Assembly (NCBI RefSeq): GCF_008831285.2
Contig: NC_045141.1
Location: 15,298,106-15,362,105, forward strand
Source of the DNA: Nymphaea colorata
Taxonomy: Eukaryota; Streptophyta; Magnoliopsida; Nymphaeales; Nymphaeaceae
DNA length: 64,000 nucleotides
Direction: 5' to 3'
The notes beneath the pieces are model-generated. The model was not told the DNA's origin, searched no databases, and saw nothing but the letters and a program-made list of their open reading frames with translations. Both the position numbers and the translations under genes were made by a program. The stretch's first letter is position 1. The number at the start of each line of letters is the position of its first letter. Positions 1-12,538 of this stretch are shown one piece after another.

Positions 1-1129
1 CTTGGTCATGGGTATTTGATTATAATACACTCCTATATACAATTTCTTGTGCACATAACCAGTTTCTATTTGAAGGGTACCTGTGAGGTCAGACTTGAAG
101 GAATGTCAGCAACACTAAGGAATTGTTCATCGATCAAGTCTGACCTCAGTTACTCCCAAAACCTGTGTGTGAATGCCTTAGCCTTTCTGTCTATCGACGC
201 AATGTCAGCAACACTAAGGAATTGCTCATCGATCAAGTCTGACCTCAGTTACACACAAAACCAGTGTGTGAATGCCTTAGCCTTTCTGTCTATCGACGGA
301 ACGATCTCTCTGTCGTCGTCATCAGAGTCGTCATCGTGAGGGGTGGTGCTGCTGGCATGGAATTGCAGAGGGCGTCGGGGCTGCTGGTGCAGGAGAATTC
401 GTCGTCTTCGAGTCCACAGCAAAAGTTGCTGATGATCTCCATTTTTGAGGAAATGAAGGTCCTAGATGACCAGAACGAACAGAGGGGACCAAATGGAGGG
501 AGGTGCGAAGTAGATGAAGAAAGGGACCACAGAGGTAGTGGCCGAGCCATATGTAAGATGGTGTGGGCTGTGGAGTCAGTTCCCTCCTTAGCCGAATCCC
601 TCGTTAGCATCTCCTTCAGATCCTCTCACGCTGAATAGCATGCGGTCTTGCTCAAGACTCTCCCTCCACCATGCACAATGGAGTTCTGTATTTCCATAAG
701 GAACTAACAATCAACGGCAGCCCTGCTGCCCATAATCTGATAGCCAGCCCCGCTTCAGTCCACTATCCATCCATTTATATTTTAGCTCTTTAATGCAATC
801 AGCACTCAGCATTTTCCTGTGGAATTTACTGCACCAAAACCTCCAACGATTCTTCACTCGTGTACGAGTGAGAAGAAGATGGGATGTGGAGTCAGCTTTC
901 CCTCGCATAAACGAACCTGCTAGCAAGCGCAATGCTGGGGTGTTGGAGCCTCGGGTCTGTAAGTAACCTATCCTCAATAGCCAAGTAAAGGAACCACGAA
1001 GCCGAAGGGGGAGCAAACTTAGTCCAAATAATGGCTCTCCAGGTTTCTGCCACAGAAAACTCTTCGATCAAGTCATATATCTCTCCTGAGCCTACCTCCT
1101 GAAACATTCGCCCACCCCACACCAGTCTA
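1..1129. other. Unrecognised non-genic stretch
   Basis: Apart from the tandem repeat at 102-299 I see no gene here. Several short open frames exist on both strands (for example 264-638 plus and 892-1521 minus), but none resembles a family I know and none shows a splice pattern. The stretch at 300-620 is richer in G+C than its surroundings and could be old coding or transposon sequence. Confidence 0.4.
102..299 (+). repeat. 99-bp tandem repeat, two copies
   Basis: Two head-to-tail copies start at 102 and 201. They differ by only a few bases. The unit is 33 codons long, and one plus-strand frame stays open through both copies, so the frame encodes a 33-residue repeat (each copy begins MSATLRNCSS and ends ALAFLSID). 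A short inverted piece of the unit (GAGGTCAGACTTGA) lies just upstream at about 84-98. No function is inferred. Confidence 0.8.
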
Positions 1130-1300
1130 CCTGGCCCCTCACAAGCAGGCCATGAGCACCCAGAAGCTCCCCCTTCCTCCTCCCTGCCGTCTTCACCATC
1201 TACCCCTGAGTCGACGACAAAGAGAACCTCACCAAGTATGTCATGATCCTCATTCGCCACGACACGAACTTGAACCATGTGACGGATCCGGTTCAGAACA
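1130..1300 (+). pseudogene. Flotillin N-terminal fragment (about 170 bp)
   Basis: The plus strand here matches the sense strand of the flotillin remnant at 30,913-32,071. Aligned landmarks are GCAGGCCATGAGC, CTGCCGTCTTCACCATCT, GAGTCGACGACAAAGAG and AACCATGTGACGGATC. It covers the segment just after the N-terminal strand of the SPFH (band 7) domain. It has an extra base relative to the larger copy and no reading frame long enough to be useful. It lacks the 7-bp duplication seen at 31,894-31,907, so it separated from that copy before the duplication arose or comes from a different flotillin paralogue. It lies just upstream of duplicon A. A relic is the only reasonable reading. Confidence 0.6.
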
Positions 1301-1918
1301 TTGTAACAAGTGTTCCGTAAATCTGTTTTATTTTTGAAAGCAGATAGATTCATGTAACAATGCATTTCGGCTGCCAAAAAGCTCGGTAAGTGATCGTAAA
1401 TTGCCTTGGGTACATGGCTGACCTGATTCTGTACATGTACCTTCTTGACATCAAAGTAATGCCAGTAGGACACCCTTAACATTCTACTCCAGTACTTTCT
1501 GTTGTGATTTATGTAGATCAAATTGTGATATTGAAGTGGATTATTTATTAGTTGACCTCATAAGAGTCTGCTGATTCAGGGTGGGTGAAAAGGAGTTATC
1601 TCAATTCCAAGTGAAAGTTCAAGCTTTGCCTTCCTAAAGTTTGAGATTGTCTCGGCTATGTCAGCTAGCACAGAGTTGCCATCCAATTTTTAGCATAGAG
1701 GCATAGCATCCACTGAATTGAACTAGAAATACAATGTTTGTGTGTCTCAGTCCAACTAGCTATACTATGCCCCTTGCGGGTAAAGACTATTATGTTCTTT
1801 CGTGTATATTTTACAAGGACAAAGGACAAGTATGTAAAGTAATAATTTAAAGAAATTGCACCAATTAATAATGTTAATCGGCTGAATACATTGCTACGCA
1901 GAGAGGAATTTTAGACCT
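1301..1918. other. Non-genic spacer before duplicon A
   Basis: No open frame, RNA gene or repeat that I can support. The sequence is AT-rich and has no counterpart upstream of duplicon B that I could recognise by eye. Confidence 0.4.
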
Positions 1919-2537
1919 GGTCAAGGTCTGGGTCGAATCGTTTGCCAATACCTGGACCCGATTCTGATTAGACCTCAATTAATACACCGCCAATGCATCT
2001 TTTTGTTCCGGATTCGATTCATTTGCAATCTCTGGTCCATTTAATCTGTTGTTCTGGATTCGTAAAGCTTGCAACCGGCCTCATTCATGGGCAGGGATGT
2101 GAGAGGTCTAGATTCGGGTTGGATCTACCCTCTACCGAATTCGACTCAATCGGAGTCTATGTAAACAGCTTTGCAGTTGAATTGGGGTTTAAACGCTATC
2201 TTTCAGAACTGAATTAGTCCCAATTAACACAAGATCCAACATTTGTAATCAGGTTGGACTTTAAAATGATTCCAGTGGGAGATTAGACACGGATTTTAGA
2301 ATTTGTTATGGAATTGCACTCTGCACCAAAATTTGGATCTGATTAGTGATTCATTCGATATTTTTTTTTATCAGATCCTGCTGAAGGAATTCAAAATTGG
2401 AAGAATAGTCACATGTATTTAGGACTGCACAATGAGTGGAATCAACTCTGGCTCTATGTGAACTCCCTTATAAAAAGTCAACTTGAGCTATAAATGAGTC
2501 ACGTTTGACTTTAAAATTTATACTCAAATTAAACAAG

Positions 2538-2980
2538 TAGGCCTGAGCACCGGGCCGGGCTGCCACCGGGTACCCGATACTCGACCTGGTCGGGCCTGCG
2601 TCCGGGCCGAGAAAACCGGGCCCGGGCCCGATGGCGCGGCCCGGGTCGGCCCGGCCTGGCCCGATCCGGCCCACTAATTCCTCTTCATCCTCCTCCTCCT
2701 CCCCTTCTTCTTTGCCACCACGGGCTCCCTTTTCTTCCCCACCCCCAACGGCTCCTCCTACTAGGTCACCAACATCGCTCCCCAGCAGTAGAGGTTTGTC
2801 ATCCGGCCAGCGAAGGGGTTTGGCTCAACCGGAGCCTCCCCTTCAACATAGCCCCTCAACCTTTTTTTATTGTCAAACAGGCCGTGCCGGGTCGGGCCCA
2901 GCCCCGGGCTTGGGTCCCGATGGGCCGACCCAGGCTGGGTCATACCGGGCCTGCCCAGACCGGCCTGATGCCCACCCTTA
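2538..2980. mobile_element. hAT-like non-autonomous element, 443 bp, with 8-bp target duplication
   Basis: The element is very GC-rich (runs of GGGCCCGG) inside AT-rich DNA. It is flanked by an exact 8-bp direct repeat, TAAACAAG, at 2530-2537 and 2981-2988. Its ends form imperfect terminal inverted repeats (TAGGCCTGAGCACCGGGCC at the left, TAAGGGTGGGCATCAGGCC reading in from the right). Eight-base target duplications and TAGGG-type termini are typical of the hAT superfamily. Duplicon B has the empty site, with a single TAAACAAG at 35,496-35,503. No transposase is encoded, so it must have been mobilised in trans. Open frames in it are low-complexity by-products of base composition. Confidence 0.85.
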
Positions 2981-2988
2981 TAAACAAG

Positions 2989-5900
2989 TCAAGTTAGAGT
3001 TATAAGAACTTGACTTATTTAGACTCAATTCAGCTCAACTATATAAATATGTTATGAATGAAAGATCCTCTGTTGCTACGTTTTTCTTTATAGGATATTT
3101 GGATGCAAAATATATGCATTCTTTCTTTGGATTTTCTATTAGACGGTCGTTCATGGCTGAATTAGTTGAAAGAAACCAGTCAATGAGTTAAATGTGCAAG
3201 GTAGGTTAAGTTAACAAAAATGAGTTAAACAAGTTAGGCAAGTTGAGTTTGAGCTCGACGCTGTATATATAGTCGAAACAAGCTCATGAGTTCAAACTTT
3301 TTGAGTTGAGTTAAGCTCGAGCTGATCAACTCAGCACTTGTGCAGCCCTAGATATATTCGATCCATTTACATCGACCAATTTATTGCAACAGAACTGTCA
3401 AAACGGAAGCTAAACATGCATATTCTAAGTCAGCAATTTGATGCATGTAGGAAGGGAAACACTAAGTCACCTAAGAGTCAGCTTGCATTTCTTATTACCA
3501 AGTTCCGGCTGATTAGTTTAGTTATACCAGGGGAACAGGTGGATACAAGACAAATCTGAGCTAAGAACAAACTTTGTCCTTTAATATATAATCAGATCTC
3601 AGATAAGGATTGAGGCTTTGCTCACAATTGGGCGCAGTTGATGCTTCCTTTCTTGTCTTTTCTTGATAGATTGGTGTGCGGGATAAGATGGGATCGAAGA
3701 TAATAATTGCTCCAAGGGGGTTGGTGCAACGGTGGGGGCAGGAGCTAGTAGGAAACTAGTTTTCATTTTAAATCCATGTGATGTCAACTATCTGTGCTGC
3801 AAAAGGGGGGCCACCGATATGCAAGTTGAAGTATAGTAGGAGTGCCACCTTAAAGCACCAAAAATGCAGCCCTGAACCCTATGGGACGAGAGGAAGCACT
3901 TAAGCTGTGAGAATAGTCTCCTGCTCGCCCGAAATAAAAAATAATAATTGGGGATGTGCATTGAAGAAGATACGTATTGACTGAATGCTTAAAAGGAAAT
4001 CTAGATCTATCTAGATTGAATTTGGTGTAGTCGACACTATTAGAGATGCACTACTGTATTGTCTGATCAGCTAGGTCACGTGGGTATGTGTGATCTGTCC
4101 AAGTACCCGCGGTATGTGGGTACAATGACATTGATATGTAGGTATGGTTATATTTAAAAACTTAAAATTTTATATTTTCAAACTTTTTAATTTGATTTCT
4201 CTCTTCTTTTTTATTTTCCTTTCACATTGATTCTATATTTTCCTCTTATTTTTTTAATTTTAAGAATTTTTGTAGATTATTATTTATATATATATATATA
4301 TATACTTTGTTGTTCCTTCCAACCATGATTTTTCTAAAATTATGGTGCCTATCGGACTTAGCTGATCAGTCTAACTGGACCTCCAGCAATAAAGTTGGTG
4401 CAATTTAATTATTATATCAAATTGCAAAGCAATCAGATTAGACTATAATCATCACCCTAATAATGAGTTGGGCATAGTTGGTTGAGCCTGCCGCTGGTAA
4501 TTAAGAGGCTCGTTGTTGTTTTTATTCTCACAAGGGTCGCCTCCTAACACAAGTCAAAGTAAGCATAAGCCTTGTTGGTGGGGATACTAGCGTCGAGGTC
4601 ATACCCTGTCAATTGTGAATGATAAAACTCTTAGTGTAGCTTCCCAAAATTTTTTGAAACTTCGAGATGATTAGTTGTCCTAGTACCTAGCCTTTTACAT
4701 CATAAACCAAAATTAGGAGAGTTAGGTTGGGATTAGGGTTTCTTCAAACAAACAGCTTTGAGCGCGTTTCAGTATTTGGGTACTTCAAATACTAAAGAGC
4801 TCGTGAATTGAGCCCCATACAAAATTGAACTCGACTTGGAGCTGAATACTTATGGGCATGAAAGGCAATGAATTAGAATGTTTGTGCTATACTTTTAGAC
4901 ATACTTTGTAGGAAACATCGAGTTCTTGTGGACCAAAAAGTCCTCTAAAGTTGCTTGCTAAGGAAGGCAAAGCGAGAGGATGTTCAAAAAGCAGAAGAGG
5001 GTAAGATTGTCATTTCTCTTTTTCCTTTTATGGCAATTCCTTTCAGTGCTTTCGGATCCTAGCGTTGCATGCTGGTTGCACCACAAAGTGTTAGTGTTTT
5101 CTAGTGCTTACTTTTCAATTCTACTTGGAAAACAAGTTTCTTCTGTTGCTGATGTGCAGCCATGTGGAAAGGGTATAAACACCTTTTTCTAGGCATATAA
5201 TTGCCACAATCCACCACAATGGATTGGACATTTTCTCACAATTCAAGTTGTTTTCACCTAATTTGATTGTTTAAATGTGGTGATCATGAGTGCTTCTATC
5301 AAAAGAACGTATTTTAGATCCTACAAAGTATAAAGCATTTTCATCCTTGATGCATAGATTTGGCTATCCAGCAGTTAGATTTCATGTTTATCTGCATGCC
5401 TCATATTTGAAATATTTTGCTTATTAGTTAATTCAGGTTATTTGTATGGCATTGTACCTATGATGGTGAAATGTCATAATGTCAAAGTTGTCTTTTTAAT
5501 TCAGATAGTTGCCCGAGTTAACCTTTGTCTATAAAAATATAAAGAACGCTTAAATTTGTTACCCGATTTCTTAACTTATGTTGAATCCTTTTTTAACTTA
5601 ATGACGGAGGTGAATCCTGACCAGCAAGTCTCACCAAAAGAACATCATACAAGAGCCCTTTCCATTCCAACGTCTCACGGTTAATGGATAACTAAAATGA
5701 CACATTATGTCGTTCAAACAAATCTTTTGAAAGTTAATTAGGTCCTTTTCTGAAATATTTGAACCTGGCACTTTGAAATGTAATTCACCATAAAAATCAG
5801 CGCCTATACGTTATATTATGTTTCTTATTTTGCTGCTTTTTCAATGACTTGAATGGTAAGTTTTTATTCATGCATACAGCTTGGAAAGCAAACAAATGTG

Positions 5901-7853
5901 ACTATCTACAATGAAGATCCTAAAAAACCCAAAAAACAAATTGCACGATGCATATGCTAGCCACCCCAAAAGGCAAGAATAATTTTGAAAGACATCTAAA
6001 GTCACAATCAATAACATCCACTTAAGCATTCTTTACCTTTTTGTATTATGAAAAACATATTTAACTTGATTTTTGTGTTTAACCCAAGATGATTAGGGTT
6101 TTTATTATACCAAGTTTGATTAAAGGTGTTCACCTTTAATTTTTGGAAGGTCTAGAATTCGAACCCAAAATGTGCTTCTATTAGTATAAAGTCGCAAAGA
6201 TTGGCCGGAAAATTGAATGGCAACTCTGGTTTTTCAAAGTCACCTAGTCATTCAATTAGGGTTGTTTGATTCATCATGGTAGATAGTTAAGAGAAAAACA
6301 AGTTAAAAAAAATAATGATATTTTTGTCACTAATGTTAGTTCATCCTTTTTATCCTTGTTTTTCTTTCAATCATCCATTTGTTTTAAATAGACGTTCTTA
6401 GCTAGATGGCTAGGTATTTTTGAATAGCTAGTGTTACATTTACTCACTCAATGTTTGTGTATTCAAAAAGAATGTTTAAAACTTTTGCTGGCATGTTTTT
6501 TCATTTCACACGACGTTTTTATGTGAGAAATAGGAGTATTTCATCCTATCACTTAAAGGAGAGCCGAAGTTTTCACCTTTGGCCCTCACAACGTATAGGG
6601 TCTGTTTCAAATGTATTGTGGTGCTGCTCTCGTCATGTTTCAACTTATACGTAACTGAATTACCTTACTATTGTGTCGACTTGGATACTCTGTCAAGCAA
6701 CGTTTTATTTTAACTCAAAGCGTTCTAGATTGTATGGTCTACAAAACAACGAAAACGCACCTTTTTTTTTAACGACATGAATTTCATATTCTTAATAACA
6801 CGTTAAAATCGAAGCATCAGAAGTATGGACGAGTCTAATTTTAAAATATTTCGCTCCGAGAAGAAAACTTGCCCCAACAATGTCAAAGGAAGATAAAAAA
6901 AGAAAAGGGCACATGAGCCAGTCCCCTTCGTTCGTTATTAGACAAGTTTTTCAATGGAACCGCCAAAGAATCAACCAACAGACGAAGAATTGGAGACATA
7001 CGGTCCATCTATTCGCATCAAAGCTGATCACATTCATTCATCATAAGAATCTCTGGTTAGAAATGGTCGCTCTCATGTCATGTGGAGTCACATGCAGCTC
7101 TAGTGAATAGAACAAACAAATAAATAAATTAGTCGTTGTTCATGAACACAAGCATCGATCTCACAATTATTAAATGGAAACACAATCCCTTAAGCTGTCG
7201 GTTCATTATTCTCATCAACCTCCCCTTCTGACACAGTTTGACAAAAGTGTTCGAGTACTCCTTTCCAGACAAACAACATCATATTGCCTTCACATCAAGT
7301 ATACTCAATCTTCAGATAATTGAAGGGAGGAAGATCAGTCAGATTTTAGTGCCAATTGAATCAGCCGCTTTTCCAACATTTTCAATTTCTGCAACAGTTC
7401 TGAGACCACATCCCTGCCCATTATGGGCAGAATTGAATTTGTTATCTTGCCTATTAGTTGATTATATCTGTTATTCTGTCCACCATTCTATGACATAAAT
7501 GTTCTGTTTTTTTTTTCCAGCATTCTGTTCCCATTTTTTTGGAAGGTGGTCACTGACCATGAAAGGTTAACTTATCGATGCACATAGAAAAAGTGAGAGT
7601 TTCTTCTTTTGCTCTAGGAAGCAGATAGATTAAACTACCCATCATCTGTATGTAAATGAAACTTCAACTTCATATATAGAGCCACTCCTGAGATAAGTAG
7701 AGCAAACTTTCTGAATTTACTTTCTTCTATACATTAGAGGTAATGTACTAAAAGTCCTACCATCTATAGACCCACGATTGAAGAGTGGTGAAACTGAACC
7801 AGGATACATGGTTGCTGTAAAGAATCATGTTAGCAGACGAGGAAGTTTGGAAT
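2989..7853. other. Intergenic part of duplicon A
   Basis: No gene that I can support in 4.9 kb. The whole stretch is alignable with 35,504-40,058 in duplicon B, and short open frames on one copy are broken in the other, which argues against coding. A (TA)n tract lies at about 4288-4303, with a shifted equivalent at 36,766-36,781. The piece around 4460-4620 looks like an old repeat but I could not classify it. Confidence 0.5.
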
Positions 7854-8996
7854 TTAGAATCCAAAACAGTTCTCATTCCCTCCTCCCATTGACTTCCGGC
7901 AGTGCTCAAAGCAGGAAGAAGAGGAAGCAGCAGAGGCAGAAGCCATGAATTCCATAGGTCCATAGTCCATCAACTCATCAATCATCTGCTGTATACAGTC
8001 GTCGTCCAGTACTGGGGCGCTCTGCTGATCGTTCTCCAACTGAACCTTCATAAGCCAATTGCTTTCCCGCTGCCTTCCCACAGGCGTGTCTTGCCAGACA
8101 CCAATGTCACCAGTCTTCCCAGCGTCGAGACGCAGGCATGTAAAGGACTGTTGGCTGCTGCTGCTTCCTCCATCAGTTTTACTGGTGCTTCTGCTGCCGC
8201 TGCTTCCTGCATGAGTTTTACTGCTGCTGGTTCTGCTGCTATTGCCGCTGGCTGCACCACCAATCGCCGGCGGCCTCATCAACTGGAGAGAGGCCAATTG
8301 GCATCGGTGCAACTTTGCAGTGAGATTAGGAGACAAGAACTTGCAGGATGATGATGGAGATGAATTGGGGCTATAAGGAAAATTTGTTCTTGCTCTGGGT
8401 CCGCACATCAACCGGGCCGCTTCATCATAGGCTTTAGCTGCATCTTCTGCTGTCTCAAACGTTCCAAGCCAGATCCTTGTTTTCCTGAAACAAATCAGAA
8501 TATCTTCTGAAAATTAATTTGCTGCAGTCAACATCGAGAAAAGATATCTTGGCATAAACTAGTAATAGTTTGCTTAACAAGGAAATACGCATTTTTGGAG
8601 GCTTCAGGCGCAACCATAAACTTTGAGAAAAATGATATGGTGGACTAGAAAACTGCAACTCTTTCTGCTACTTACAGAAATGGAAAAATTGCTTACTACC
8701 AATATCTTGGCATGTGATCGACCGTAAAATAAGAAATCAGATCTTATAAGCCAACTGGGTGTTTCTGTGTGTCGTTATGCATTGAAAACGACCAAGATAA
8801 AAAAAACATCGTTGTTCACTTGTTTGCAGCAAGAGCATGTTGAAGAAATGGAGTTTTTTTGGCAGCAAACAGGGGATGACAGGAAGCCTTAAGACGATGT
8901 TCGTGAAGAGACTTACAGTAAAGGATGGCGAATTTCGGAAACCCAGGAGCCCCAATGCCTCTGCCTGACTCCCCTGAACCTCTGTGGCCTAGCCAT
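7854..8996 (-). CDS. AP2/ERF transcription factor, SHINE (WIN1/SHN) clade, intact copy
   Basis: Two exons, 8996-8917 and 8484-7854, join to a 236-residue protein. Exon 1 ends at GTAAGT and exon 2 follows a CAG acceptor. The single AP2 domain spans about residues 6-64: it begins [20 protein letters not shown], the intron falls in the codon before KTRIWLGTF, and it ends [14 protein letters not shown]...RTNFP. This N-terminal AP2 domain with an intron at this site is typical of the SHN clade, whose members activate cutin and wax genes in the epidermis. Downstream there is a Ser-rich linker, the clade's middle motif ([19 protein letters not shown]) and a C-terminal [10 protein letters not shown] motif, then an acidic [17 protein letters not shown] stretch that could activate transcription. 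The nuclear role and the cuticle role are inferred from family. A frameshifted paralogue lies at 40,059-41,199. Confidence 0.9.
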
Positions 8997-10660
8997 GCTG
9001 CGCCTCAAGTCTTTTAAGGGCCAGTTGGACAAGAGAACTGCGCGGAGGACGCTGGAATGTGAAGTATAAGTAGGGGACGGACTTGGCTTTTAATAACAAA
9101 TACTGCTAATTGGCTGTCATCCAATTTTTCCATTTTTATGAGGCCATGCCCCACAAGATTTTACAGGGTTCAGGCAGTTCAAAATGACCAAAGAACCACC
9201 AACTTTTTCAATTCTTTCTTGCCAAGTTGGTTTAATTTGCACAGAGGGCCTGATTCAGAGTACCGTAAGTTCAATCAGATTTGACACACAAAATAAATCG
9301 GTCCGGGTATCTTCTTCCTTGCATTGGTCTAGTCACAGTTGCCAGTCTTATCTTCAAGGAAGTGAAGCTTTTGCACTTGGCAGACATGGCAGAATCATAT
9401 AATTCTGATATTGTTTGTCTGCTTGTGTGATTTGTCTTCTCTCAAGAAGGCTCAGGTCTGGATTCTCGTTTAAACCTGTTTAAGAAAGAAGTCAGACGCT
9501 TTATCATTTCTCTAACCAATAAAAAATCAGTCTGGTCCATTTGCTCTCACTTCTGCCATAGAATTCCAACTGTGTCTGTTAGTTCTTGGTGAAGCGACAT
9601 TCAGATCTGCGGAGCCCAAGACTGAAGCGTTTCTATTCCGTTCTTCTGAAGAGAAAACGGTTCGCTTCTAAAGTAACAGTGACCTCTCCAACATAGTAAA
9701 ACCGATAAGCCAAAATATTTTATAATAAACATAACCAAATTTTGCGATTAGAGAAAAGGTTTAGAAATTCAAGAAATCTAGGGATGGTTCGGTCAATTCA
9801 TGGCGACAAACTCTGACGTAGTCCCTCTCAAAGCTTGTCTTGTTCTGTCTTAGCGCAAAACACAGGTGATACGATCTTTGTTTACTGTTCATGAAGCAAC
9901 TAACGCGTACACTTTACAAGATAATCTGTTCGCTTATTTGTTAATATTTTATGTCTCTGCAGGATGCGACTCTGTGGGCTCAAGGAGGAAGAGCCTTCAG
10001 CTTGGCGTGTTGCAGGAGAGAAAAGCGGAACTTGGGGATTCTCAATTCTGGAAGTTATGCTCACAGTGGCCTCTCTTCTGCCATGTGAGGACAGCAGGCC
10101 CCTTGCCAACCAGAAACAAGAAACAAACTTTAGCAGATAAAATTTCTCATGATTCTGCTGCTATTTTTTGACCAATTTTAATGGCACCCATCAACCTAGA
10201 ACTTACTTTGTTTCTATATGAACTCATTCATTTACTGGACATTTCTGGTGGATGGCAATCATGCATTTACAGTAGGATCTACCTAAGATTTTTCATCTGT
10301 CAGAAGAAAACTCCATTCTCTGGTTTTGGCGCTTGTACCTGCATTAACTCTAGCAAAACCACCCTAGTTGGAGTGGTTGAGTTCCCAAACTGAGGGCACA
10401 TGCTTTGCAAGATTATGGATACATGTTTGCATGTAGCACATGAATGACCAACTTTACAAAGAGCAGTCTTTGAATTCCAGATGTGAATGCTTGTTGGCAC
10501 TGCACCTTTCTATGCAAATTGGGGTCAGCCAGTTGTGCCAACAGAAAGATGTTTTGAATATTGGAACTCTTGATCTACTTTTCTTTGAACATTTCAAGTC
10601 TGATTCTCTAACCAGGTGGACTAAGCTGTTGTTGACACAAATTTGTTCATATTCCTAAAA
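8997..10660. other. Upstream region of the ERF gene; no recognised gene
   Basis: Contains the presumed ERF promoter and about 1.6 kb of sequence found three times in the window (here, 41,200-42,557, and 47,548-48,417 plus 54,113-54,704). A frame at 9866-10,171 (plus) is fairly well kept among the three copies, but an alternative frame starting at 9963 is equally kept. This looks like general sequence similarity, not selection on one protein. Confidence 0.4.
9064..9070 (-). promoter_or_regulatory. Possible TATA box of the SHINE-like gene
   Basis: The minus strand reads CTTATACTTC about 70 bases upstream of the start codon at 8996. The motif is conserved at the same spacing in duplicon B (41,269-41,275). 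A TATA box giving a 5' leader of roughly 40 bases is plausible, but nothing else confirms it. Confidence 0.35.
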
Positions 10661-11365
10661 AACACGGCCAATGATGTAAGGTTCAAACTAGTTCTGCTCA
10701 TATAAAGCATATGCAAGTACCGAGAGGTATCAATCGCTTGGTCAATGCGACTGCTTGCTGCAAATGACAATTTTTATCTTTCTTATGATAAGAAAAGCTA
10801 TTAATTTTTGGCATGTGGGGAGGGTTGCTAGGTTTACCTGTGAAGTAGGCGAGTTTTTAATATGTCGTCAATTATGTTTTACTAAAGTTAAAACGGAAGA
10901 GATATTCAAATTTTGATTGAACAAGACACTGTTAGGTTTCCTTTTTTATTTAACTACATTGAAAACAAGCTGTTAAATGAAAGAAATTCAAACTTAAGTG
11001 TGTTTTTGTTGTACCATCTTGAGCAGTTTTTTTAAAAAAAAAAAAAAACATATTAACTGGTAGGCGGCTGGTCACTGGTATCAGTGGCATGAGTGTCGCC
11101 TCCTTGGACCGATGAGGTGAAATTAATACAGTAGCTTGCATGCATTGATGGCAATGCAGCTTTAGAAATTAGAACTAAGGGGAAAAAGGAAAATAAGGAG
11201 TTTTCGGCTTCCACTTGGGTGGTAAAATCCTCCTTCAACTCATCCAAAAGCTTAAGAACTCTAGTCCATCTACTGCCCTAAAGAAGCCCAGCTTATTGGT
11301 CTCAACAGTTAAGATTTTATTAAATCACAAAATAGCCCACTTATGTGGGACAAAAATGCAAGAAA

Positions 11366-11426
<61 letters not shown>

Positions 11427-11757
11427 AGAGAGAGAAAGAAAGAGAGAGAGAGGGAGAGGAAGAAGAAGAAGAAATGAAAGAAGCCGGCTAAGCTGAATGG
11501 TTATTTTTTTGTCATTTTGTATCGTTAGAAACCTTGGAAAAAAGTGTACTCTGTCATGTAAAACTATGGCCAAACAATTGGCCGGCACAAATGCACTTTT
11601 TACAATAGTTTTTGACAATAGAAAATAAGAAATAACTATTCGATCACATAGGTAGCTGATTGATTTCAATAAATATATATATATATATATATATACATAT
11701 ATATAACCAAAAAATAAATTTAAAAAATTTAAAAAGCGGTAACTACTTAGGAGGATA
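10661..11757. other. 1.1-kb segment present in duplicon A only
   Basis: Duplicon B passes from the equivalent of 10,660 to the equivalent of 11,758 within a few bases (54,704-54,712). The segment holds the (AT)n/(AG)n microsatellite at 11,369-11,460, a second (TA)n tract at about 11,671-11,700, and no recognisable gene. There are no clear terminal repeats or target duplication, so a deletion in B is as likely as an insertion in A. Confidence 0.6.
11369..11460. repeat. Compound microsatellite (AT)27 then (AG)n
   Basis: About 27 AT units run from 11,369 to 11,422, followed by AG-rich sequence and a GAA-rich tail. Open frames on both strands through here encode only alternating Tyr-Ile and Arg-Glu, an artefact of the repeat. 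Confidence 0.95.
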
Positions 11758-12538
11758 AGTTAAAATAGATGTCTAATAGCCTGCCAAAAACCCATTGCCA
11801 AAGTTAACAGTATTCAACACTGGACATATAATATTAAAGAAAAGAAAAAGAGACCAAATGAGGGGCCGTGCTTAGCCATTGCTGCCGAAAAGGCCAAGAA
11901 CTTCTCCAAACCCGAGAGAGAGAAGGGGAATGAATTCAAGGCAAAAGACGAAGAAGCGGGGGATGACGGCAGCTCCCCTCCTTGCTCGTGACCCTTTTGT
12001 CACTTTGTTGGTTAGTGACAGTTGAGCCCCCAATTCCATCACCTTCGTTGCTCTACCACGCTACCATTAGATTAGAACAAAAATTCTTTTCATCTTCAGC
12101 CATCTTTTAGCTACACTTTTTCCAAAGAATTCTTTTCATTCAACACAAAAGAGCTCAAGATTGCTCAGTCTGAGCTCGAGTTGAGTTTTATGAGGTGATT
12201 TCGAGGTTCACTCTTAGACTCCGTTCGGGCTCGAGCTCAATTGGTTTAAGCTTGTCTCACTTAATTCATCTATTCTTTTAAAATAAAAAAATACAAAAAA
12301 TATATTAAAATTCATCAAAAATTATAGTTATGCCCTTGAAAATTAAATAGAAGAAGCACAAGCAGAGTTGAATTTAAACAACTTAAGCTCACGTAACTTG
12401 AATTTTGACTCGTTCATAGTTTGAGTCAAGCCTAGACGGCAAGTTCAAATTGATTTGAAGTTGGTTTGACTTATTGTTTATCCCTACCATGACATGTATT
12501 TATGTCGATGATTTTTCATTTTTGTTAAGAAAAAGTCA
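11758..12538. other. Intergenic, shared with duplicon B
   Basis: Matches 54,712-55,499 almost throughout. No gene seen. Confidence 0.5.

Noticed and set aside
2631-3005. Pro/Ser/Arg-rich frame
   Set aside because: It results from GC-rich, repetitive sequence of the hAT-like element and runs across its boundary.
4460-4620. TAGTTGGTTGAGC resembling a tRNA A-box
   Set aside because: No convincing B-box or cloverleaf; present in duplicon B as part of the general duplication only.
7902-8351. Plus-strand 149-codon frame, also at 40,296-40,559
   Set aside because: Antisense to the serine-rich part of the ERF genes, where AGC/TCC repeats keep the opposite strand open.
11215-11669. Frames encoding runs of Tyr-Ile or Arg-Glu
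   Set aside because: Pure translation of the (AT)n and (AG)n microsatellite.
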